DNA of 6,593 nucleotides, taken from contig CANJJY010000259.1 in assembly GCA_947474445.1 (NCBI GenBank), positions 1 through 6,593 of the forward strand, given 5' to 3'. This DNA comes from Oligoflexaceae bacterium (GTDB lineage: Bacteria; Bdellovibrionota_B; Oligoflexia; Oligoflexales; Oligoflexaceae). Shown here in pieces: positions 1 through 5,425 of the stretch; position 1 is the stretch's first letter, and each line of letters opens with the position of its first letter. The translations under genes were made by a program, and so were the position numbers. The notes below the pieces were generated by a model. It did no database searches. It had not been told where the DNA came from and worked only from the letters and a program-made list of their open reading frames with translations.

Positions 1-740
1 AGAAGCACTGCCGCAACAGTCGAGTCCACACCACCTGAAACCGCCATCAAGACCTTGCCAGAGCCGACGTTCTCGCGAATCTTTGTGAGAGAAGCTTCCA
101 TCATGCAGCCGGCATCCCAGTTGAGAGGCGCGTGGCAGATATCTTCCAAGAATATTTTGAGCAGGGCAGCGCCATCGTCGGAATGCTGAACTTCGGGATG
201 GAATTGCAGGCCGATCCACGGCTTTTCCTTGTGCGCAGTGAACGCCAGGACACCATCTGTGGTGCGGCCGAGAACCGCGAACGAGCCACTGGTATCTTCC
301 ACGTCATCGCCGTGGCTCATCCAGACCGTCTGCAGGGAAGGAAGCTTATTGAAGCACTGGGCATAGGCCGGTGCATCATCGTGAAGGTGCATCAGGAGTT
401 GGGCGCGACCGTATTCGCGCTGGCTACCGCTGCGCAGCTTGCCGCCGGCAATGCCGGCCATCAGCTGCATCCCGTAACAAATGCCTAGGACAGGTTTGTC
501 GCTGGCCTCCACCCAAGCTGGTAGGGTTCGAGACCCCTCATCGGTCACCGTATCGGGTCCGCCTGAGAGGATGATCCCGTGAAAGGTGAAGTCCGCGAGC
601 GGCTTTGGGCTCCGGCCATCGATGATTTCCGCATACACACCGAGCTCGCGGAGCCGGCGGGCGATCAGCAGAGTGTACTGAGAGCCGTAGTCGAGGATTA
701 AGATGCCTTCGTTGACGGGACGTTGCAAACTATGCTGCAT
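1..740 (-). CDS. guaA: GMP synthase (glutamine-hydrolysing), N-terminal part, cut by window edge
   Basis: GuaA makes GMP from XMP, ATP and glutamine in the cytoplasm, the last step of guanine nucleotide synthesis. The reading frame on the minus strand starts with ATG at 740-738 and runs off the left edge after 246 codons; the family is usually about 510-525 residues, so about half is present. The first 200 residues are the class I glutamine amidotransferase domain: a DYGSQY motif near residues 17-22, the oxyanion segment LSGGPD near 59-64, the nucleophile elbow GICYGMQ with Cys88, and the FHPE motif with His181 and Glu183 completing the triad. The ATP pyrophosphatase domain begins afterwards, with its PP-loop SGGVDST at 235-241. 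The start lies 15 bp after the guaB stop and is preceded by AG-rich ribosome-binding sequence (AGAAGG and AAGG), so it is translated from the guaBA transcript. Identification is based on intact motifs and is secure; the missing half lies outside the window. Confidence 0.97.
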   Translation of the reverse strand, partial: MQHSLQRPVNEGILILDYGSQYTLLIARRLRELGVYAEIIDGRSPKPLADFTFHGIILSGGPDTVTDEGSRTLPAWVEASDKPVLGICYGMQLMAGIAGGKLRSGSQREYGRAQLLMHLHDDAPAYAQCFNKLPSLQTVWMSHGDDVEDTSGSFAVLGRTTDGVLAFTAHKEKPWIGLQFHPEVQHSDDGAALLKIFLEDICHAPLNWDAGCMMEASLTKIRENVGSGKVLMAVSGGVDSTVAAVL

Positions 741-755
741 CGGACCTTGCCTTCT

Positions 756-2234
756 TCAATCGAGTTTATAGTTGGGAGCTTCGCGGGTGATGTACACATC
801 GTGCACATGACTCTCGCGAAGACCTGCGGACGTGATCTGGACGAACTGAGCGCGTTCGTAGAGATCATCGATCGTTCGGGCACCACAGTAACCCATGGCA
901 GAACGAATCCCACCGACCAGCTGATAGACCGAATCAGCTAAGGGTCCGCGATAGGGAATGCGGCCCTCGATGCCTTCGGGCACAAGCTTGCCTGGATCGT
1001 CGACTTCGCCCTGGAAATAGCGATCGCGACTTCCGCGGCGCATGGCACCGAGACTGCCCATGCCGCGATACTGCTTATAGCTCTTCCCTTGATAGATGAT
1101 GAGATCACCTGGCGTTTCATCCGTGCCGGCAAAGAGCGAGCCGATCATGATCGTATGAGCTCCAGCGGCGAGAGCTTTGACGATATCGCCACTGAATTTT
1201 ACGCCGCCATCGGCGATGATGGGAATGCCGAGCTTTCGGCCCATCGCGGCACATTCAAGAACGGCCGTAAACTGGGGGACGCCAATACCGGCAACGATTC
1301 GCGTTGTACAAATACTGCCCGGACCGATCCCGACTTTAACAGCATCGGCGCCGGCTGCTGCCAGTGCTTCAACAGCTTGAGGTGTCGCGACATTGCCCGC
1401 GACGATTTGAAAATCGTAACGGCGCAAAGCTTCTTTAACTTGTTTAACGGCGTTGATAACGCCTTGCGAGTGACCATGCGCCGTATCGATGACGACGACA
1501 TCAACCCCAGCTTTAACAAGAGCTTCAGCTCGCTCGATAAAGTCGCCGCCAGCACCGATCGCGGCGCCAACGAGGAGGCGTCCCGAACTATCTTTTGATG
1601 CGTTGGGAAACTTCTGCGATTTGAATATATCTTTGACCGTGTACATACCGATCAGGGTTTTGCCGTCCGTATCAAGCACGGGCAGCTTTTCAATGCGATG
1701 CCTGTGCAGAATCTCGACCGCCTCATCGGGGCTGGTGTTCTTATTGCAAGTGATGACTTCCTTGGTCATGACGTCGCGAACGAGGCGTCGCAGATCTTTC
1801 TCAAAGCGCAGATCTCGGCCGGTGATAATGCCGACCAGACGACCGTCATCGACGACGGGAAAGCCCGAAAAGTTGGCCCGCCGCATGATGTCGGTGACTT
1901 CAGCGAGGGTTGCATCAGGGCGTACGGTGACCGGATCTTTGACGATACCGGATTCACTCTTTTTCACCTGTCTGACTTCTTCGGCCTGCTCTTCGATCGT
2001 CAAGTTCTTGTGAATGATGCCGATTCCACCCGCTTGCGCCATCGTAATCGCTGCTTTGGCTTCCGTCACGGTGTCCATGGCGGCTGATACCAGCGGTACT
2101 TTGATTTTTAATTGGCGCGTGAGTTTAGTTTCGAGCTTGGCTTCGTGGGGGAGGACTTCGGAGTGCTGAGGAACGAGCAAGACATCGTCGTAAGTGAGTC
2201 CTTGTTTGAACTCTCGGCGATTGATATCGGCCAT
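756..2234 (-). CDS. guaB: IMP dehydrogenase, complete
   Basis: GuaB oxidises IMP to XMP with NAD+, the committed step to GMP, in the cytoplasm. I chose the start ATG at 2234-2232 (492 residues, beginning MADINRREF). An in-frame ATG at 2243 would add MVT, but the AAAGG ribosome-binding sequence abuts that ATG with no spacer and sits 9 nt before the inner one. The protein is a TIM barrel interrupted by a pair of CBS domains at about residues 95-205. The active-site loop GPGSICTTR holds the catalytic Cys at residue 309, followed by the ADGG phosphate-binding motif and the YRGMGSLGAM segment. The mobile flap carries the Arg-Tyr pair (SRDRYF, Arg405-Tyr406), and EGIEGRIPYRG follows. Length and motifs match bacterial IMPDH (about 488 residues). 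It is the first gene of a guaBA operon and is divergent from prfC. A promoter lies about 90-115 bp upstream of the start. Nothing appears broken. Confidence 0.98.
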   Translation of the reverse strand: MADINRREFKQGLTYDDVLLVPQHSEVLPHEAKLETKLTRQLKIKVPLVSAAMDTVTEAKAAITMAQAGGIGIIHKNLTIEEQAEEVRQVKKSESGIVKDPVTVRPDATLAEVTDIMRRANFSGFPVVDDGRLVGIITGRDLRFEKDLRRLVRDVMTKEVITCNKNTSPDEAVEILHRHRIEKLPVLDTDGKTLIGMYTVKDIFKSQKFPNASKDSSGRLLVGAAIGAGGDFIERAEALVKAGVDVVVIDTAHGHSQGVINAVKQVKEALRRYDFQIVAGNVATPQAVEALAAAGADAVKVGIGPGSICTTRIVAGIGVPQFTAVLECAAMGRKLGIPIIADGGVKFSGDIVKALAAGAHTIMIGSLFAGTDETPGDLIIYQGKSYKQYRGMGSLGAMRRGSRDRYFQGEVDDPGKLVPEGIEGRIPYRGPLADSVYQLVGGIRSAMGYCGARTIDDLYERAQFVQITSAGLRESHVHDVYITREAPNYKLD

Positions 2235-2243
2235 AGTGACCAT

Positions 2244-2248
2244 CCTTT
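2244..2248 (-). promoter_or_regulatory. guaB ribosome-binding site that favours the inner start codon
   Basis: The minus strand reads AAAGG directly before ATG at 2243 and nine bases before the in-frame ATG at 2234. A Shine-Dalgarno element normally needs about 5-9 bases of spacing, so the site supports initiation at 2234, giving a protein beginning MADI rather than MVTMADI. This is an inference from spacing only. Confidence 0.7.
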
Positions 2249-2544
2249 ATCTATGGGGTCCCTTCTGAATGTACATGCCTGTCAACACCAGTTTGCCGCA
2301 GTTGGGGGCGAGATAAGGCGCGATACTAGCACTTGATTTATGCGGAGCCAAGAGCTGAGCGGCCAATTATCGATGGAAAGAACACGGTTTTGGGCGGCCA
2401 GTCCGTCCCTGGCACGGGATAGAGCCGATTCTTGGGTCAATCCGGAGGGCGAGTGAGCGCCTTGCTTGCTCTTCTGCGCTACTTCCGCTAAAAAGGCTGC
2501 TTTGGCGCTCTTATTTTCCATGATTTTGCGTTTGAGGCGGCACC
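2249..2544. other. intergenic region between divergent guaB and prfC
   Basis: This stretch of about 300 bp separates guaB from prfC. It contains the guaBA promoter and leader. An open frame on the minus strand at 2521-2282 (79 codons) overlaps that promoter, lacks a ribosome-binding site and resembles no family I know, so I do not call it as a gene. No convincing promoter for prfC was found by eye, and no RNA gene or repeat is visible. Confidence 0.6.
2323..2351 (-). promoter_or_regulatory. sigma70-type promoter for guaBA
   Basis: On the minus strand a -35 element TTGGCT (2351-2346) is followed after 17 bp by a -10 element TAGTAT (2328-2323), with a TG one base upstream of the -10 (an extended -10, TGCTAGTAT). 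Four of six bases match the consensus at -35 and five of six at -10, at optimal spacing. Transcription would start near 2316, giving a leader of roughly 80 nt before the guaB start at 2234. I see no recognisable riboswitch or complete PurR-type operator in that leader. The call rests on consensus match and position; no other promoter of similar quality is visible between guaB and prfC. Confidence 0.7.
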
Positions 2545-4152
2545 GTGCATCAGAAGCAGCTCGAATCTGAAATTTCTCGTCGGCGAACCTTCGCTATTAT
2601 TTCTCACCCGGATGCCGGGAAAACGACGATGACGGAGAAATTATTGCTCTACGGTGGTGCCATCAATATGGCTGGCTCTGTCAAAGCCAAGCGCTCGAAA
2701 AAATTCGCCACTTCCGACTGGATGGAATTGGAAAAGCAGCGCGGCATTTCTGTGACAAGTTCCGTGATGAAGTTCCCTTATCTCGGTTTCGAGATGAATC
2801 TCATCGATACCCCCGGTCACCAGGATTTCTCTGAAGATACCTATCGAACCCTGACGGCGGTCGATAGCGCTCTGATGTTGATCGACGCCGCGAACGGGGT
2901 TGAGGAACAGACGAAAAAACTGTTTGGCGTCTGCGCCCAGCGCAAGACTCCCATTATTGCCTTCATCAACAAGATGGACCGCGAGGGTCGCGAGCCTTTT
3001 GAATTGCTCGAAGAAATCGAGACCGTGCTTGGAATTCAAGTCTCGCCTGTGACTTGGCCCATTGGAATGGGGGCGAATTTTCGTGGGGTCTATCACCGCG
3101 CCGCCAATCAATTGCTTATCTATGAAAAAGGTGCCGAACGGTCACGGCCGGTACCCTTGAATAGTCTGTCACTCGATGCTCCAGAAATTATCCAGGAAAT
3201 TGGTCAGGAGTTAGCCGAACAGCTGCGCACAGAAATTGAATTGCTTGACGGTGCCGGCGAAACCTTCAGTCTTGAGCGCTATCGCAGCGGTGACCTGGCC
3301 CCTGTTTTCTTTGGTTCGGCCTTGAACAATTTCGGCATCGAACCTCTCCTTCAGGCCCTGATCGATATAGCGCCTGAGCCTACCCAGCGCTTGGCGCAAG
3401 AGCGTTTGGTGCGGCCAACAGAAGAAAAATTCACCGGCTTTATTTTTAAGATACAAGCTAACATGGATCCTAATCATCGGGATCGAGTCGCCTTTGTCCG
3501 TATCTGTTCCGGATATTTTCAACGCGGTATGAAGGCGCATATTGTCCGCCTCGGCAAGGACCAAAGGCTCGGTCGTCCCACCCAATTCATGGCGCAAGAT
3601 AGAAGTCTGGTCGACGAGGCCTTCGCAGGCGATATCGTTGGTATTCACGATCCAGGAGTCTTTAAAATCGGAGATACCCTCACAGAGGGGGAATCGCTCC
3701 ATTACACAGGTGTTCCTGTTTTTGCCCCGGAACATTTCTGTCGGGTATCTCTGGCCGATCCGATGAAAAGCAAGCAGCTGAACAAGGCCCTCGATCAGCT
3801 CTCTGAAGAAGGTGCTGTGCAAGTCTTTCGACCTATTCATGGCACCGAGCAGATCTTGGGTGTGGTCGGAATTCTCCAGTTTGATGTGGTGCAGTATCGC
3901 GTTCAACATGAATACGGGGTCAAGGTCAACTTCACGCGTTTGCCCTTCTCCGCTGCACGCTGGATTTTCTGTGATGACGACAAAGCTCTCGCCGAGTTTA
4001 TTCGCGCGCAGGCGCACGTGCTTTGTCTCGATCAGCATGAGCAACATGCCATTCTGCTGGAAGACACCTGGCGGCTCAAGTTTCTCCAAGATCGATTCCC
4101 TAAGATTTCCTACAGTGCCACCTCAGAAAACGTTGCGGCTCAAGCGACTTGA
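2545..4152 (+). CDS. prfC: peptide chain release factor 3 (RF3), complete
   Basis: RF3 is a translational GTPase that removes RF1 or RF2 from the ribosome after peptide release. The gene starts with GTG at 2545, seven bases after a GAGG ribosome-binding site at 2534-2537, and encodes 535 residues, close to the E. coli length of 529. The G domain shows G1 HPDAGKTT (21-28), the switch I/G2 segment RGISVTSS (66-73), G3 DTPGH (88-92), G4 NKMD (142-145) and a G5-like FGSAL (256-260). The switch RGISV and the HPDAGKTT form of the P-loop are typical of RF3 rather than EF-G. Domain II follows at about 295-390 with the QFMAQDR segment at 347-353. The C-terminal domain III contains FRPIHG (428-433) and GILQFDVVQYR (442-452). 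It is transcribed divergently from guaBA and appears to be monocistronic. Arginine codons are almost all CGN (33 of 35), a useful host baseline. Confidence 0.97.
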   Translation: MHQKQLESEISRRRTFAIISHPDAGKTTMTEKLLLYGGAINMAGSVKAKRSKKFATSDWMELEKQRGISVTSSVMKFPYLGFEMNLIDTPGHQDFSEDTYRTLTAVDSALMLIDAANGVEEQTKKLFGVCAQRKTPIIAFINKMDREGREPFELLEEIETVLGIQVSPVTWPIGMGANFRGVYHRAANQLLIYEKGAERSRPVPLNSLSLDAPEIIQEIGQELAEQLRTEIELLDGAGETFSLERYRSGDLAPVFFGSALNNFGIEPLLQALIDIAPEPTQRLAQERLVRPTEEKFTGFIFKIQANMDPNHRDRVAFVRICSGYFQRGMKAHIVRLGKDQRLGRPTQFMAQDRSLVDEAFAGDIVGIHDPGVFKIGDTLTEGESLHYTGVPVFAPEHFCRVSLADPMKSKQLNKALDQLSEEGAVQVFRPIHGTEQILGVVGILQFDVVQYRVQHEYGVKVNFTRLPFSAARWIFCDDDKALAEFIRAQAHVLCLDQHEQHAILLEDTWRLKFLQDRFPKISYSATSENVAAQAT

Positions 4153-4184
4153 CACTGCCGATCTTTCCTAAAAAGCCCTTTGCT

Positions 4185-4196
4185 TTGCTGCAGCAA
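4185..4196. repeat. 12-bp perfect palindrome after prfC
   Basis: The sequence TTGCTGCAGCAA is a perfect inverted repeat starting 33 bp after the prfC stop. It could form a short hairpin, but no T-run follows, so it is not a standard intrinsic terminator. It may also be a protein-binding palindrome or chance. Confidence 0.35.
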
Positions 4197-4222
4197 CGTT
4201 ATATTCCTAAAATTAGAACAAT

Positions 4223-4282
4223 CAGTGAAACCGTTTATAACTTCGAGCCGAATCTGGCTCTGTTATGAGCGTGGTTTCACTG
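4223..4282 (+). other. large imperfect hairpin between prfC and the pstS-like gene
   Basis: Three nested stems can be read directly. The outer stem is 10 bp perfect, CAGTGAAACC at 4223-4232 with GGTTTCACTG at 4273-4282. The middle stem is 7 bp with one G-U pair, TTATAAC at 4235-4241 with GTTATGA at 4262-4268. The apical stem is GAGCC at 4245-4249 with GGCTC at 4256-4260 and a 6-nt loop. Together they give 22 pairs with small internal loops. No T-run follows, so it is not a canonical terminator for prfC, though it could act as a bidirectional or factor-assisted one. It could also be a leader structure of the pstS-like gene 55 bp downstream, or a dispersed palindromic repeat. A competing pairing exists: AAACCGT at 4228-4234 is complementary to ACGGTTT at 4286-4292. 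Confidence 0.6.
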
Positions 4283-4337
4283 CCTACGGTTTAAACGACT
4301 GCATTTTCGTATCTATGTCATTCTAAGGAGATCAAGG

Positions 4338-5183
4338 ATGAGTTTTCGCCGGATTGCCTTTTGCCTTTCGATGCTGCTGATAGGAATGCCCTTCGCCTTT
4401 GCGGTAAAGGATATCAAGGGCAAACTCGTGATTACGGGATCGAGTACCATCGCGCCTCTGGCCGTCGAGATGGGAAAGCGGTTTGAAAAACTCCATCCGG
4501 GTGTGCGGGTCGATGTGCAATCGGGTGGTTCGTCCCGAGGTGTGACCGATGCACGGCAAGGACTTGCGGATATTGGAATGGTCTCGCGGGGATTGCATCC
4601 TGAAGAAAAAGATTTGGTCGGGACGCCGGTCGCCCTCGATGGAGTCGCCGTCATCCTTCATAAAAGCAACCCGGTCGCTCGCTTGTCGAAAGAACAGCTG
4701 ATTCAAATCTATACGGGAAAAATAAGCGACTGGAAGGAGGTTGGTGGCAGCGCCGGTAAGATCGTTGTCGTCAACAAGGCGGCCGGCCGCTCGACCCTCG
4801 AACTCTTTGCTCATTATCTCGCCTTGAAAGAAAACGACATTAAAGCCCAAATAGTTATTGGCGAAAATGAGCAAGGAATAAAAACGGTGCTCGGAAACCC
4901 ATTGGCAATTGCCTATGTTTCCATTGGGACCGCTGAATTTCATGCCACAGAAGGAGAACCACTGAGGCTCTTGCCTCTCGAAGGGGTTAGTGCGAGCGTG
5001 GCGAACGTCAAAAATGGCAGTTATCCCTTGTCGAGGCCTCTCAATTTGGTGGTAAAGGCGGAAACAGAGACCGACTTGGCAAAGGAATTCATAGCATTCA
5101 GCCAATCAGCTGCAATAAATGACCTCGTGAAGGAGCAATACTTTGTCCCTCTCGAAAGCGCAAAGTCAATCACCCGCCACTGA
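4338..5183 (+). CDS. PstS-like phosphate-type periplasmic substrate-binding protein
   Basis: This 281-residue protein belongs to the PstS-like periplasmic binding proteins (PBP-like domain) that deliver phosphate to an ABC importer. The start ATG at 4338 follows AAGGAG at 4325-4330 with a 7-base spacer. Residues 1-22 form a Sec signal peptide: basic RR at 4-5, a hydrophobic core and a likely cleavage site after AFA. There is no lipobox Cys at that site, so a soluble periplasmic protein is expected. Ligand-loop motifs of the family are visible: TGSST (33-37), SGGSSRG (62-68), a VALDGVAV strand (98-105), AGRSTLELF (149-157), ENEQGIK (176-182), IAYVSIG (191-197) and YPLSRPL (229-235). The protein is somewhat shorter than E. 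coli PstS (346 residues). No pstC, pstA or pstB follows on the same strand; iscB comes next. Phosphate is the likely ligand but a related oxyanion is possible, so I give no symbol. I could not find a clear Pho box or promoter by eye. Confidence 0.88.
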   Translation: MSFRRIAFCLSMLLIGMPFAFAVKDIKGKLVITGSSTIAPLAVEMGKRFEKLHPGVRVDVQSGGSSRGVTDARQGLADIGMVSRGLHPEEKDLVGTPVALDGVAVILHKSNPVARLSKEQLIQIYTGKISDWKEVGGSAGKIVVVNKAAGRSTLELFAHYLALKENDIKAQIVIGENEQGIKTVLGNPLAIAYVSIGTAEFHATEGEPLRLLPLEGVSASVANVKNGSYPLSRPLNLVVKAETETDLAKEFIAFSQSAAINDLVKEQYFVPLESAKSITRH

Positions 5184-5189
5184 AGTGGC
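5176..5189 (+). other. hairpin spanning the pstS-like stop codon
   Basis: GCCACT (5176-5181) and AGTGGC (5184-5189) are perfectly complementary around the TGA stop at 5181-5183, with CC at 5173-5174 and GG at 5191-5192 extending the stem past one mismatch. No T-run follows. It could be a transcript-end structure for the pstS-like gene or a hairpin near the left end of the iscB insertion, since IS200/IS605-type elements carry subterminal hairpins. Neither role can be decided from the window. Confidence 0.4.
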
Positions 5190-5199
5190 AGGCATGAAA

Positions 5200-5220
5200 G
5201 AGGAGACTTAAATCATGCTT
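5200..5220 (+). other. approximate position of the IscB guide segment (left element boundary)
   Basis: In IscB systems the guide is the 5' part of the omega RNA and is copied from the DNA flanking the left end of the element, just before the conserved scaffold. The recognisable scaffold pairings begin at about 5221-5226, so a guide of about 16-20 nt would fall roughly here, just after the pstS-like stop codon. The exact boundary cannot be fixed without homologous scaffolds or an empty site. This is inference. Confidence 0.35.
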
Positions 5221-5422
5221 AGTTGACCCGACTCAGCTCGAGAGAGCTACGTTACGAGCGAATCACATAGGCACTCCCGAATGCTTCACCAGTTCTGGGC
5301 ACTGCGGCAAGTGGTTAAACAGATGTAAGAGGTTAAGTCAGTGTCATTTGCAAGCAAACCGCTCGATAACATTGTCTAGGTGACCATTATCTGCGTAAGC
5401 AGAAATATTTGAGGTAACTCAA
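5221..5422 (+). ncRNA. omega RNA (HEARO-type) scaffold upstream of iscB
   Basis: This non-coding stretch directly before iscB has the position, size and fold expected of an IscB guide RNA. Pairings seen by eye, in order: a tentative closing stem ACC/GAC at 5226-5232 with GTC/GGT at 5374-5381; a hairpin AGCTC-GAGA-GAGCT at 5235-5248 capped by a GNRA tetraloop; a long-range stem of 10 pairs with one bulged A, GTTACGAGCG at 5251-5260 with CGCTCG-A-TAAC at 5360-5370. Inside it are a 7-bp stem with one G-U pair, 5298-5304 with 5339-5345, and short hairpins at 5289-5298 and 5347-5358. The 3' end has two successive hairpins with identical GTAA loops, 5390-5403 and 5409-5422. The overall order (GNRA hairpin, large multi-stem core, 3' hairpin, then the iscB start) agrees with what I recall of characterised omega RNAs, including a TTAAGTCAG segment at 5333-5341. 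The ends are approximate. Transcription may come from the pstS-like gene or a local promoter I cannot identify. Confidence 0.8.
5409..5422 (+). promoter_or_regulatory. terminal omega RNA hairpin that contains the iscB ribosome-binding site
   Basis: TTGAG (5409-5413) and CTCAA (5418-5422) form a perfect 5-bp stem with a GTAA loop, ending three bases before the iscB ATG at 5426. The only plausible Shine-Dalgarno sequence, GAGG at 5411-5414, lies in the stem and first loop base, 11 nt before the ATG. Folding of the guide RNA could therefore hide the site and limit IscB translation. This is a structural inference from sequence only. Confidence 0.55.
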
Positions 5423-5425
5423 CAC

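Noticed and set aside
1489..2013. plus-strand open frames (including 1089-1598 and 1698-2087) over guaB
   Set aside because: They are antisense to an intact IMP dehydrogenase and have low-complexity Ser/Arg-rich translations.
2280..2285. TTGACA on the minus strand in the guaB leader as a second promoter
   Set aside because: No -10-like element occurs 16-18 bp downstream.
2282..2521. 79-codon open frame on the minus strand between guaB and prfC
   Set aside because: It overlaps the guaBA promoter, has no ribosome-binding sequence before its ATG, and shows no recognisable family.
2522..2540. possible PurR-like operator half (TTTTGCGTTTG) before prfC
   Set aside because: Only one half resembles the motif and there is no inverted second half; it lies next to prfC rather than at the guaBA promoter.
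3211..4089. 292-codon open frame antisense to prfC
   Set aside because: It lies wholly within prfC, which has every expected RF3 motif; the antisense product shows no domain and probably follows from host codon bias.
4149..4154. perfect TTGACA -35 at the end of prfC as a promoter for the pstS-like gene
   Set aside because: The position of a matching -10 reads AAAGCC; no acceptable element lies at normal spacing.
4332..5105. 257-codon open frame antisense to the pstS-like gene
   Set aside because: It mirrors a well-supported gene with signal peptide and ribosome-binding site, and its product shows no recognisable features.
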